Below the pieces are notes generated by a model. The model saw only the letters and a list, made by a program, of their open reading frames with translations. It searched no databases and was not told the DNA's origin. DNA of 64,000 nt. It comes from Nematopogon swammerdamellus (lineage: Eukaryota; Arthropoda; Insecta; Lepidoptera; Adelidae). The translations under genes and the position numbers were made by a program. Where the stretch lies: NCBI GenBank assembly GCA_946902875.1, contig OX336336.1:7162545-7226544 (forward strand), in the 5' to 3' direction. Of the stretch, positions 10,604-20,663 are shown in pieces (position 1 is the stretch's first letter; each line of letters starts with the position of its first letter).

Positions 10604-10701
10604 ACCGGCCAAGTGTGAGTCGGTTTCCTGCACTGAGGTTTCTGCACCACCACGTAATTGGTCGGTTTTTTATTGTATTTGTTGTTTTACTTTAAAGTTT
10701 T
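10604..10701 (+). repeat. Family P-like 5' end fragment
   Basis: 'gaaccggccaagtgtgagtc' followed by 'ggtcggttttttattg' and 'ttgttgttttactttaaag' matches the start of the P-like copy at 39926. It leads straight into the mariner remnant. Confidence 0.5.
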
Positions 10702-10985
10702 CACAAGTCACACGCTGTAATGGGTGCACTGAGAGATTGCGGCTTCGAAGTGCTCTCCCACCCACCCTATTCTCCAGATCTGATCCAAAGTGACTATTTC
10801 CTCTTCTAAGACTGACGAAAGAGCTTAAAGTCAAGCTATTTTCGTCCAAGGAAGAGGTCCATGCCGCTGTTACCGAGTATTTTGAGAACCATTAGTAGTT
10901 TTTCCATGGAATGGAAGGATTGAGAAAACATTAAGAAAAGTGCACATATTCAGATTCGAGGGAATAATGTTGAAAATTCAAAATA
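10702..10985 (+). pseudogene. Mariner-type transposase C-terminal remnant
   Basis: The plus strand encodes 'CGFEVLSHPPYSPDL' followed by 'SDYFLF', the segment that carries the third catalytic aspartate of mariner DD34D transposases. A frameshift follows, and the next frame reads 'LKVKLFSSKEEVHAAVTEYF' and 'FFHGMEGLRKH', the normal mariner C-terminus, interrupted by in-frame stops. The N-terminal DNA-binding domain and the first two catalytic aspartates are absent. The gene is dead and 5'-truncated. Confidence 0.8.
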
Positions 10986-11113
10986 AAACTTTTAATAATT
11001 ACCACCTCTTTCACGGTTAGGCCGAAAACTTTTCTAGATTCCACGTCATGTCTTCAATCTTCTTCAAAACTTCAGTACTTATATCTTCTGCCTTCTGAGA
11101 ATTTTATATGTAT

Positions 11114-11529
11114 TTTTAGGTTTCCGTATCCCGTACGGAAGCTGTCTGCCGAGGGCTGTATCTCTTGAACCGTAATAGGTAGCCCGTTGAAATTTTCACA
11201 GAATATGTGTTACTATGGCGGATATAACAAACATCATAAAAAAAGAAAATGTTAAAAATTAAGGGGGCTCCCATACAACAAACGTTCGAAAAATCGATTA
11301 GTCACACTACTGAATAATAGATGGCGCCACAGGCTTTTATACATTGCATTGTTGAACGACAAAAGATAGCCGCTCAATTGCCGACGATCTCATTGAGGTG
11401 CTGTCATTTTCCCACCGTAAATTGCCATCAACCTCATTGAGGCTTCTCTCCGATTGAGCGGTTATTGATAGCGGATAGATACGGAAACCTCCGTGCGCGA
11501 GTAAAACTCGCACTTGACAGATTTTTTTT
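11114..11529 (-). mobile_element. Family P repeat, copy 4, inverted relative to copy 1
   Basis: On the minus strand it starts 'aaaatctgtcaagtgcgagt' and ends near 'ggatacggaaacctaaaaa'. It contains about 70 bases of a sequence rich in 'gaggttgatgg'/'tcattgagg' that copy 1 lacks in this form. Copies 1 and 4 lie in inverted orientation about 2.3 kb apart and bracket the LINE and the mariner remnant. Confidence 0.75.
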
Positions 11530-11921
11530 AAGACAGCGCTGCACGTGGCCCTGCCTGACCCACCCAAGAGATGTCTAACCGCGCACACACATTGAGAGCC
11601 GACCTTATTGGTAACATATGTGTAACAATGACGTTTCTGGTAATTTATTTCCATGACGCCAACACACGTCCACGTCTCGCTCGACGAGTCGTCCGCATAC
11701 ATGTCGAGATGAATTTGTTCCACGGAACACAATTTCCATTTTAAATATTCCGTCTGCAGGGGCGCGTCTCAAATATTGCGAGTTCTCCATTTGTTGGAAT
11801 ATAGGATGTCCGCAGTAAGGTATGGAATACTGCAAGATTGTGTACTGAAAACTAGATAAATTCAACTTGTGACAGTCAGCAAAAACTGAATTACTTCTGT
11901 TTTACGAATGTTTATCTTTTT
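11530..11921. other. Unassigned sequence
   Basis: Minus-strand frames of 86-131 codons extend through here, but they have no recognisable domain and overlap repeat P, so I do not call a gene. Confidence 0.3.
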
Positions 11922-12420
11922 GTTGCTTCCGAACTGAGTGGCTGTGCCCGAGGTCGAAGCCTCAAGGGCAGCCAATTTCACATCCGAGGAGGTGCCAGTC
12001 CGGCTTGGAGGCGGGCTAATGCCGCTGTGGGAAAGTTAACCTGCGATTTGAAGATCCGTGGTTTGTAGGAGTAGGGAAAGATATTCCCCGGAAGCCCGTT
12101 CCACACTTTTGCAGAGCGACACGAGAACAATTTAGAGAATCGTGCAGTTCGAAGAACTCTTCTGTCGACTACAAATGGGTGTTCCGCGAAAGTATGGCGG
12201 GTTTGACGAAGGCGAACACGAGGAGGAGGGATGAGGTAAGCAAGTTTGTAAGAGCAGCGGCCATATAGTAGTACCGATAAAACAGGCTCAATGATACGTC
12301 TGTGCTTTAGAGGTTGAAGGTCCTTTGTGAGAGTCGTCAATGAGGCGAATGGCTCGTCGCTGAATAGAATCTAAGGCTGAAAGAAGGTACTCAGTGGAAT
12401 CCTCTCAAAGTTGACTGCAA
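11922..12420 (-). pseudogene. Jockey-like LINE 3' fragment, family J copy 2
   Basis: The minus strand encodes 'LTKDLQPLKHRRI', 'RLRQTRHTFAEHPFVVDRRV' and 'AKVWNGLPGNIFPYSYKPRI', the same C-terminal pol region as 50344-50754. The upstream part (12341-12400) continues the family ('RRAIRLI') but in a shifted frame. The 3' end is near 11922 ('ttgttgcttccgaactgagt' on the plus strand). Only about the last 150 codons of pol remain. Confidence 0.8.
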
Positions 12421-13200
12421 TATTCCCACCCCACCCTGAGGGTTAGCCTAAAACCATTTCAGTAATCCATTCCTCCTGTATGAAGGATGATGATGGTCAT
12501 CACTCATCATGGTCTGTATGATGTTTACATTTTTGTCAAATTAGTAGATAAATTTAGAGATAAATGCACGACGGTCCAACGCACTAGGCGTTATTTTATT
12601 ACGCATCAACCTCGACTATTTTACCTAATCTGTATGAATTGGTGTTCAATAAAGAATGTATACACACGTATACGTATAAACGTCTTGCTAGGGAATCGTG
12701 AAGCGAGATTTTAACTGGTTACTAACAACAACAAACTTCACAAAGCAATGTAACGTTGTGTGTAATTTGTACCCGACAAGAATTCCTACTTTGGCAATTG
12801 AAACCATGCTGCTGTATCTGCTGACAGCTCACGTCACTGTAGTAGCGGTGCGCACTCGCGACACGGTTGTACAGAATCTATTATTCAGGGGTTGAAAAAA
12901 TTGACTCATAACTCCAATGTGAGCGGCCGCTTCATAATTTTTAATTTTCGCGCGCGACTCCCTACTCGCTCCGTGCAGGGTGAGTATTTCGCGGCGCCCT
13001 CTAGTGAGGTATTAGGGCGACACGCGAAAATTGGGCGACGTAGGGGGCAGGACGGGGGGTTAGCGACGTGGAGTCCGGAACGGCGCAGTTGGCAAGTTTG
13101 CAAAGTCAGACAATACGATGCGACCTCGTGCGCTGAGGTCATTGTACTGCCTCTACTTAGTATATTATCTCTATATCAAAATTCCTACCTATTGTTCCGT
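12421..13200. other. Unassigned sequence with a GC-rich island
   Basis: Positions 12905-13140 are rich in CG ('gtgagcggccgcttcat', 'cgcgcgcgactccc'). Open frames on both strands here follow from high GC. It could be a host regulatory or exonic island, but nothing proves that. Confidence 0.3.
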
Positions 13201-13517
13201 TGGGTGACCGTTCGACCGTTGAGGCTGATCGTGGTTTGGTTTCCACATAAAACTGTAGGCCCCTTCCCTTTACGTCACTAGATGGTAAAACTGGTTCAGC
13301 CCGTCCTGATTGGTACCACCCACGGAATAAGGAGTAGCCATCTCAAATAGTCTGTGGTATCACCGCACAAAATTAAAAGTCGGTCGGAGCTGATATGTAA
13401 ATGTTTCGACTTTTTCGTCTAGTTCACTGTAGCCGGCACGACCAAAGAGAAGCACTGACATGGCACCTGGTTCACCAAGGTGTTATGGGCTGACATCACG
13501 GGTGATGTGGCAAACCA
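13201..13517 (+). mobile_element. SINE A copy 4, degraded
   Basis: The copy starts at 'tgggtgaccgttcgaccg' (end of the 5S-like part), has a damaged B box, 'aactgtaggccccttccctt', then 'agccggcacgaccaaagaga' and 'ttatgggctgacatcacggg'. A short insertion or rearrangement is present around 13318-13350. Confidence 0.75.
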
Positions 13518-13611
13518 AGAATGGAAATACAATTTTTAAATCAAACTTGTGTCATGAAGCTGTCTGTTGATAACTCGATAACTTCTAAACCCATTCGTAT
13601 GCAGTTTTTAT

Positions 13612-13650
13612 ACTACCAACCGACTATACAATTTCATGTATAGTCGGTAG
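13612..13650. repeat. Small hairpin
   Basis: 'ccgactatac' and 'gtatagtcgg' form a 10-bp perfect stem with an 'aatttcat' loop, and flanking ctacc/ggtag extends it. It could be a degraded inverted-repeat end; no function is implied. Confidence 0.6.
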
Positions 13651-13794
13651 GTAAGGCTTCTTTAATACAGATCAGATGCTAAGCGTAGGGTAGGTTTCCC
13701 TACAATTTACTGGCTCTAGACTCAACGGATAACGTGTGGTTTTCGCAACTTAGGAAGCATCACACACGAGATTTATAACACCAGCACACTATTT

Positions 13795-13905
13795 TATAAC
13801 AGGTCCCACACTGGGACCGTGATGAACAAGGAAACGGAGTGTGGTAAGACCACTCGCCATGCCAGGTGGGATGACGACATTAAGTACTACGGAGCCAGCC
13901 AGCAT
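13795..13905 (+). pseudogene. RTE-type LINE C-terminal scrap
   Basis: The plus strand translates to 'TRHARWDDDIKYYGASQ', which resembles the 'P..RW.DD(I/L)....G' C-terminus of RTE-type pol also seen at 35971 and 50955. Only about 35 codons remain. Confidence 0.5.
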
Positions 13906-14424
13906 GTCAATCACGAGTTGTTTCGCCCGTTCCAAGATAGCCCGAACAAAAAGCGAGAGATTTGGTCACTAAAATCTGTCATATAATTTATTCCATTCGG
14001 GTCATCATGGGACGGGCTAAAACAAATCGTTTTCAGCGTGCAGTGTTTCCGTACGGCTGAAGGCCGGAAGAATTTAAGTAAAATTGGAGAAGTGTATGTC
14101 AAACAGTGTACTCTTAAGCACCGTCTGACAGACTGACACTCTGTTAATACCGCGCTTCACGTGACAATGTAAAAGCTCACCAGAAGATTCCCCCCACACG
14201 AAATGGTAGAGAATTTCTCAATGTGCGAGGTGCGTGCGGGTGTGGAGCTACCTGCCGAACGCTGTCTGAGCCAGCGGGATTATCCGTCATAGGGTCTCTC
14301 ACTGTTACGGCTAATTCGCTCATATTACAGGCATATAAAAGGTCACGAACCAACGAGTGCCTAATGTGAGTGCGCATTAGGTACGTGAACGGATTTTTGT
14401 TACCATGCACTGAATCTATCTGCC
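13906..14424. other. Unassigned sequence
   Basis: No feature recognised. Confidence 0.25.
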
Positions 14425-14560
14425 GCTGTAATGAGGTCGAAACGGCTGTGAAAAATAATCGGGTTTTTCATCCAGTTCAGTAAAGCCGGCGCGCAAAAGT
14501 AAGCAATGGTATGGCACCTAGTTTCGACGTCAGGGACAAATTGCAATAGGCTGATACATA
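14425..14560 (+). mobile_element. SINE A fragment, strongly degraded
   Basis: 'gaggtcgaaacggctgtg', 'tccagttcagtaaagccggc', 'atggcacctagttt' and 'aataggctgata' follow the order of the SINE A 3' half, with many differences. Confidence 0.6.
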
Positions 14561-16109
14561 AAGAGTCAAAAATTACTGGGGCCGAAAGCTGTGACGTGGG
14601 AGTTAAAACAGAATGTGTTGAAAATCATATTCGAGATTGATCTGCGTACCAGCTGTTCCCAGTTCATCTATGTGAGAATAAAAATTATACTTCAATATAG
14701 AGCGAATTTGTAGGGTAGTATACATGTTCACATTATGCATACACGCATCGTAACTTTACGCCGATTTTCCAATGGGGTAGCATAGATAAATGGGTCTTCA
14801 CGTATATAGGTTGTCTGCCTAATAGCGCTTCAATGAGCGTGGATTCGTATAGAGAGTTATTATTGGCTGTGTTTTGCTATCTTCATTCGACTGTTAGTTG
14901 AACATAGCCAACCATACCGGTTTTCCACATATTCAAAAAGGTTTTAATGCAGTTTCCACTAAGTACTGTTTCCGGATTCTTCACCACTGTAAACGATTGA
15001 AATATAGGTGTTGTTGTTCCTAACCTCTTCGCCTTTCTAAACTCATTAGATAAACAACGCAAAAACACAACTTGTAACCCCCGGCTAAACTTGGCTGTGA
15101 GCCCGCCGACTGCCGTCAACGACCTAGTTTGTCTTGTTCCGGGGGGCTGTAATTTATTACCACTACATGGCACGCAGTTAAGAGATCTTGCTTTGTCTAT
15201 CACGACAATTAGGTACATTATAACAGCACTAAAAAGAGCTATATCTCTTATATAATACATTACGTATGACCAAATTTTGTATTATTGTTTATGTCTGTTA
15301 GTGAAAGCCGACCCCGTAAAGTATAGGCCTTTCTTTAGGAAGATCTAAAACCAGATCTTCTTAATGGTGAGATACAGAATCTATGTACGTCATTTCAAAC
15401 TCCTTATACATTTGTGCTGTTTTTTCATTCGCTACCCTCTCTCTGGCTTCGTCGTACTCGTAAGGAAGCGATTTTGTTTGCTCTCCAAACTTGGAAATTT
15501 CTCTACTTCAAGAACTGATCTAGTGAAACTGGTTTAAACCGACCCGCGGCGGTCGTGACGGACTATCATTTAGCACGGATATTTACGCTTTGTTGTTGCC
15601 ATTATTGACCGCAGTCGAATTTCCTGTGACGTGTAGTGCAACCGTCCGGAAGAGCAGTCTCTAATTACTCAGTCAACAAGTTGGCCAATTTATCCGCTAA
15701 CTAACTAATAATCCGCAGACGTGTTGACATGACGGAGCAATATCTTCCGATTTGTCTAGTGTTTATGAGTGTTGCTCGCAGATTCGCGAGAGGCCACGGT
15801 CGGGGTAGAGCGATTGAGAGTTCCATTAATTGGATGGAGCTTGTTAGCCAGGTCGAAGGCTATTCGGTTATCGTGGGTCAAATTTGTGACCAACTTCCGC
15901 GTCAATAGACTCGGGACGGCTTCGTTAGGTCCCGGCCGGTTATTTCTGATCCGATTTGAACTTTAGATTGGGGCTTGCGCCAAGGCATTTTCAGTAAGGA
16001 AAAACTTTATGGTGGATTCGGAGTACCGGCATCCAAACAAAAACTAGATAGATATTTATTTTAAACTACTTTCAAAATTCCAATATATTTTTATAGTTTT
16101 AGCAGTTCT
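14561..16109. other. Long stretch without recognised features
   Basis: I see no repeat shared with the rest of the window and no convincing protein. A 125-codon minus frame (14883-15260) has no recognised domain. This is one of the better candidates for single-copy host DNA. Confidence 0.3.
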
Positions 16110-16635
16110 TCATTGGAGGCTATTTGTGGTTCATATTCCACGTAAAACTGTAGGCCCCGTCCCTTCTTACCTTACTGGGAAGTAGGGCTTAACCCTGCCG
16201 GGTTGGTACCACCGCACTGAATGAGAAGTCCGTCGAAACGGCTAATGTCGCGTGAATGCAGAACAAGCCTAAGTCAAATTTTCTATAAAAAAAAATTATT
16301 TGAGAACATATGTATTGTATTGTAGGTATGGGTCTTATTTTTCAACGCAGAATAATCCTATGTCAGAAAATCGTACCATAAAGCATTGATTTATCAATAG
16401 AAAATTTCAATCCTATCTGAGTAATGTACTTTATTTTTAGTGCAGAGATAGCCTAACTCAGATAAAATGACTTAGGATATGAGTTAGGCTTGTTCTGCAT
16501 TCACGCGTTCGCGTTTTCCGTCCAGTTCAGTGAAGCCGGCACGACCAAAGGAGTAACACGGCACCAAGGTGTTATGGGCTGACAACACGGATGTTGTAGG
16601 TGATGTAGGCAACCGTGTCAGTTTCCATAAACCAT
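16110..16635 (+). mobile_element. SINE A copy 6, split by a 259-bp MITE
   Basis: The left part (16110-16248) runs from the B-box region through 'aactgtaggccccgtccctt' to 'gtccgtcgaaacggcta'. The right part (16508-16635) resumes 'ttcgcgttttccgtccagtt' and ends 'aaccgtgtcagtttccataa'. About seven body bases expected at the junction are missing or altered. Confidence 0.85.
16249..16507. mobile_element. 259-bp MITE inside SINE A
   Basis: The ends are perfect inverted repeats of 24 bp, starting 'cgcgtgaatgcagaacaagc' at the left and mirrored at the right ending at 16507. The interior is AT-rich with no open frame. It must have moved with a transposase supplied from elsewhere. The superfamily is unknown, because the SINE junction does not give a clean target-site duplication. 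Confidence 0.85.
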
Positions 16636-17132
16636 CATAAATATGTAAAAAAATTGTGTTTTAAAGCAGCGTGTGAACGAGAAATCATCGAATAAAAGGT
16701 GTAATGTAAAGTTTGAGCTACTTTCAAAGCTATTATTGAAATCGCAATAAAACACATAACACCAGCATTATTAAATCCGACAACCAGCATATTAACCGGT
16801 TAAATTTCGTTAAATTTATGAACAGTCTGATCTTTCGCTATGGAATAATAAAGCAGTAGGGGTGGCGTAGGCTACCTCGCTCGGCTAACCACGTGTTTGG
16901 GGTCGCTCTAGGCGTAGTAATGGTGTGATTTTCATAATCCGTGGGTTGGCGATGCCTGCGGTGAATACGCGACGGGCGAGATTCGAGATCAGATTATAAT
17001 GACAATTTTAGAGGCGTGTAGAAGGATAAAAAAAGTCAGGGTGCCCGACTGCAATATTTTATACTGTGTTCTTTAATATCAACTTTCCTTAGTTGGCTGA
17101 AATAAAGTACTTTCCTTGTTATTTCCTTCGTT
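16636..17132. other. Unassigned sequence
   Basis: No feature recognised. Confidence 0.25.
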
Positions 17133-17235
17133 TAGGGTTCCGTACCTCAAAAGACGAAAAAACGGAGAGGATCACTCTTGTATCTGTCTGTCCGTCTGTC
17201 ACAGCTTATTTATTATACACAGATAATTGGTACAT
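17133..17235 (+). repeat. Dispersed repeat end ('agggttccgtacctc' type)
   Basis: 'agggttccgtacctcaaaag' followed by 'ctgtctgtccgtctgtcaca' resembles 41545-41640 and, inverted, 63955-64000. It is probably the end of a common non-coding element. Confidence 0.5.
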
Positions 17236-17439
17236 ATCTGATGACCCAGAAACAGGGAAACAGGCGTGACGCTATGTATGTATGTATCTGATGACCCAAT
17301 CATGGACGTATAGCGTAAATGAACGAATTTAGATTTTGGGGTCTATAGGTTTTTTATAATTTAAAAATGCATAGTTTAAAAGACATTAAAGAAAATATAC
17401 AAAAATCGAGCAAGAAGAAAGTAAGTAAGCTAGCTACCG

Positions 17440-17702
17440 TACCTTCATTTCGGCGCGCGGAACAATTCGGTTTGTATGAGAGCCACATCTTAGCGTAACA
17501 GGAACTGAATTTTATTTAGCCTATCCTGTGTCCCGTATAGTTAAAAGTGCCTGTACTAAGTTTAATCGAAATCGGATGATCGGTTTAAGAGTTATGGAGG
17601 AACATACATACATACAGAAAATATTTCTAAAAAACGTCAATTTAGTTTTAGTATCATACATAGAGTCGACAACGCGATACCTCATAAACAAAGTAACTTA
17701 CT
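17440..17702 (+). mobile_element. Dispersed repeat E, copy 1
   Basis: It has 'gtaacaggaactgaatttta', 'agcctatcctgtgtcccgta', 'atgatcggtttaagagttat' and 'ggaggaacatacatacatac'. The same sequence, inverted, is at 48330-48560. 'cggtttaagagttatggagg' followed by ACAT repeats suggests a LINE 3' end. The short frame inside it is not a gene. Confidence 0.65.
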
Positions 17703-18305
17703 CCATGACCATCCCTTACAGACTTATTATTAGTATTGGTGATGATGATGAAGCTTTTCAGAGCTAAATAATATGATACTGATGGCCAATGAACTGTAAT
17801 GATGTGAAAAATTTGCTATACTTCCAACTGAGCAATTCCTCTTCCTCCCTGCTCTGACCTATGTAAAATTGTACCTAATTTCGCTTTTCTTATATCTGAA
17901 TTCACACCAGAAAAGCCAGCTGGCGAGAAAAGTAGGTGTTTTACGATTTTTCGTTCTCTTAGTCCATTAACTGCACATTCCATTTCATTAGACATAATTC
18001 GCGAGCATCTTATTTGAATGCCAACATTGAAATGAGATTGGAGCAAATGTGATTTTCTTAGACGCGACCGTGAGGGTAAAATTCAAAGGGAAACATATGT
18101 ATAAAATTGTTGCTTCGTAGAATGATATAGGTGTACAGCACAGATCAGAGAAGGATTTCTGTGGTGTGGATTTCAGTAACATCGCGAGACATTTATTGGA
18201 TTTGATAAAGTAAACATTTGAACGGTGTATAATAAAGTCACATCTAGCTGTCTGTAACAAAAAATACAAAACTGCTGAACCGATCGATTTCTTTATGTAA
18301 TTCGG
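17703..18305. other. Unassigned sequence
   Basis: No feature recognised. Minus-strand frames overlap here without domain content. Confidence 0.25.
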
Positions 18306-18522
18306 TATGGGTGGCTGAGTCAGAGGGGCCAAAGCACATGCTCGAACCAGCCAATATCACCACCGAGAAGGCAGGTGCCATACCGGAGACTTCCCTTTGG
18401 ATTGCTGGTTGGTTATACTGGACTAAGTAGAGGAGAACACAGCCGAGGCTTGCTATGCGGCCAGCTAACGTCCAGTACCGTGGTACCAAGCCAGTCGGCT
18501 ACAATTTGACCCTACCACCTGT
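18306..18522 (-). mobile_element. SINE B 3' half
   Basis: On the plus strand it reads 'ggtatgggtggctgagtcag', 'agaaggcaggtgccatacc', 'gagaacacagccgaggc' and 'cagtaccgtggtaccaa', the mirror of the SINE B body seen at 61130-61340. It is cut at 'ccctaccacct', where a D-headed SINE A follows directly. Confidence 0.75.
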
Positions 18523-18856
18523 ACCGTGTGGGGCCAGTACTTTAAAAGAATAGGCGCACTGCATCTCTCCCCGTGTATGTCGTAAAAGGCGACTAAGGGA
18601 TATGACTCCCTTCTCTATTACTAGGTGGTAGGGTGTAACCCACGAGTCAGTGCCCGGGTTTGTACCACCGCACTGAATGAAAGGTCGGTCGAAACGGCTA
18701 TGTAAATAGTTCGTGTTTTCCGTCCATTGCAGTGTAGCCGACATGAAATGAAGGAAAGCATTGACATGGCACCTAATTCAGCCGGTGTTATGGGCTGACA
18801 TCGCGGATGTTGTAGGTGATGTAGCCAACCGTGTCAGTTTCGATAAAAAAATTGGT
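18523..18856 (+). mobile_element. SINE A body with family-D head, copy 7
   Basis: It starts 'gtaccgtgtggggccagtac', has 'tctccccgtgtatgtcgtaa' and 'gactaagggatatgactccc', and joins the SINE A body at 'actaggtggtagggtgtaac'. It ends 'gccaaccgtgtcagtttcga' plus A-run. Confidence 0.8.
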
Positions 18857-19050
18857 TGTCTGTAAAGTCGGTTTACGGACGATAGTTTTACGTGATAACG
18901 TCATAAAGAAACACAGCTATAAGAATTACCGTATTTTTTCGTACGGCACCCCTATCACTGCCGTACGCCGTACATTTGTCGATTTCTAGCCTCGATTACC
19001 GTACGATACGGCAATTACCGTACGTTTGGCAACACTGCCGCTTGGGCCGA
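18857..19050. repeat. Cluster of CCGTACG/CGTACGG words
   Basis: Between 18930 and 19030 the palindromic core GTACG/CGTAC recurs many times ('ttaccgtatttt', 'cgtacggcac', 'gccgtacgccgtac', 'taccgtacgatacggcaatt', 'accgtacgtttggcaacac'). It may be the edge of an unrecognised element. Confidence 0.5.
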
Positions 19051-20310
19051 TAGTGCCTCTCTATCGTTTGTTACGCGCTCTCGCTTGCACACACATGCAC
19101 AGATGGAACGTGACACTTTTTCGTGCGTGCAGCCGGTGTTCATCAATTTATAAGACGTTATCACATCAAAAAGTCGGTATAAATAATGTTTTCAAAATTA
19201 CAAAAACGTTTTGTTGCGTGTCCCTACGCTGAGTGGTCTGTCACCTAGACCGACCGCAGACTTTACGCCACTATTCAAATAACCAGTAGACTCGTAATCC
19301 AAGACAAACTGCTGATATGCCTTCCATAAAATAAAACATAACGCCCGCGACGACCGTTGATCAATTTAATGAAACTTGGCTCGGCATCAACTCGGATGTA
19401 CCTACGCCTATTTCGTCTCTTATTTCGTCTCACGAACGGTTTACGGCCCTCTAAGCTGAATTGTATTGCGCATTTCTGTTTTGTGGGCCGCTAGACGGAG
19501 TCGCGACGGCGGCGGCGGCTGCGGCGGCGGCTGCGGCGGCGCGGCACTGTATGTTGATCTTCCTAATTTGATGGCGTCTAAACAGGGAATAAATTGAAAA
19601 GACAAAGGTGCTCGTGCAATTGGATTTCGTGCGCGCCGCCTCCGCCGCTTGCGCACGTTTATTTGTCGGTGTTCTAAATTTCGTGGGACGGTTTGAGATT
19701 TAGGATGCTTTCACGCATTTTCGGCGGCTAGATCCGATACGGACCTAGCCTGGGGAGGGGGAAGGTGGTGGTGGGACTCTACGCGTGGGGCCCCCCTCAC
19801 CGCGGAAGTGACAGGGAGGAAGGGGGGGGGGGGGGGGGGGGGAGCATTTTGTATGAGTATGCCCCTACAAAATTCTGTCACTACTTAATAAAAAATTAAA
19901 TAAAAAAATGATAAAGCCCGACTGCTAAAAGAAGAAGGAATAAAGATTAAAAAACATAAAAAGGCTAAAAAGGCTACACAAATCACAAAGGATATTATCA
20001 TCCACTCATGTTTTCTTTCATGCATCATTTTTGCTTGCTTTAGCACCGCCTTCAACTCTAGGGTTCGTTTTTTTTTAGGTTTTTATTTCATATATTTTTG
20101 AAGGCGGTTTTTATATTTTTATTTTAAATAGTTTTTTAGTTTTCCTTTTTTTAGGAAGTCGGTTTTATGTTTTTTAAAACTTTTTTTTTATTTCACAGTT
20201 TTTTTAGTAATTTTTGCTATTAATGTACTCGGCGGAATCGCTCGGCCTTCGGCCTCGCGATTCCGCCTCGCTTTCCAATCCGATCTTGACCCAATTAAAA
20301 TAGGACCACG
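19051..20310. other. GC-rich islands, (GGC)n tract and G-run; no gene recognised
   Basis: This stretch includes a GGC/GCG triplet-rich tract at about 19497-19545, a 21-base G-run at 19822-19842, and T-rich text at 20070-20220. A minus-strand frame at 19441-19656 is Arg/Pro-rich only because of the GC triplets. Confidence 0.4.
20231..20267. repeat. GC-rich hairpin with GGCC core
   Basis: 'ggcggaatcgc' and 'gcgattccgcc' form an 11-bp outer stem, and 'ggccttcggcc' forms the inner loop-stem. The inner word also recurs in the arrays of element T (23601-25000). Confidence 0.7.
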
Positions 20311-20311
20311 T

Positions 20312-20663
20312 CAGCTTCGATAGCTCAGTGGTGCAGACAGTCAACTGTCGCTATTGAATGTTAAGCAACGCTGGGTGCGGTCAGTACTTGGATGGGTGAC
20401 CGCTGACCGTTGGAGGCTGACCGAGGTTCGGATTCCTCGTAAAACTGTAGGTCCCTTCCCTCCTAATCTTACTTGGTGGTAGGGTTTAACCTGACCGGGT
20501 TGGTACCACCGCACTGAATTAAACGTCGGTCGAAACGGCTATGTAAATAGTTTGTGTTTTCCGACCAGTTCAGTGTAGTCAGTACGATCAAAGGGGGAAG
20601 TACTGACATGGCACTTAGTTTACCCGGTGTTATGGGCTGACATCACGGACGTTGTAGGTGATG
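20312..20663 (+). mobile_element. SINE A copy 8, best tRNA/5S/tRNA head
   Basis: Box A-like 'tagctcagtggt' lies at 20321-20332. The segment 20361-20403 ('ttaagcaacgctgggtgcgg', then 'tcagtacttggatgggtgac') closely matches the internal promoter region of eukaryotic 5S rRNA. A B-box-like 'ggttcggattcc' follows at 20425-20436 with one extra G against the consensus. The SINE body follows as in other copies and ends at 'gttgtaggtgatgt', where the H tandem array begins. The last about 35 bases and the A-tail are missing. Confidence 0.9.
20361..20403 (+). promoter_or_regulatory. 5S rRNA internal control region-like segment
   Basis: About 43 bases resemble 5S rRNA from its box A ('ttaagcaacg') through the intermediate element to the start of box C ('ggatgggtgacc'). 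In 5S genes this region binds TFIIIA and recruits RNA polymerase III. Here it sits between tRNA-like A and B boxes. I judged the match from memory of insect 5S. Confidence 0.75.

Noticed and set aside
11337..11865. Minus frames of 131 and 86 codons
   Set aside because: They overlap a family P repeat and have no recognisable domain.
12892..13281. 129-codon plus frame in a GC-rich island
   Set aside because: It runs into SINE A sequence at its 3' end and is also open on the other strand, as expected of GC-rich DNA.
19441..19656. Arg- and Pro-rich 71-codon minus frame
   Set aside because: Translation of a GGC/GCG triplet tract without other support.
20361..20403. 5S rRNA gene
   Set aside because: Only about 43 bases of the internal region match; the 5' and 3' stems of 5S are absent.
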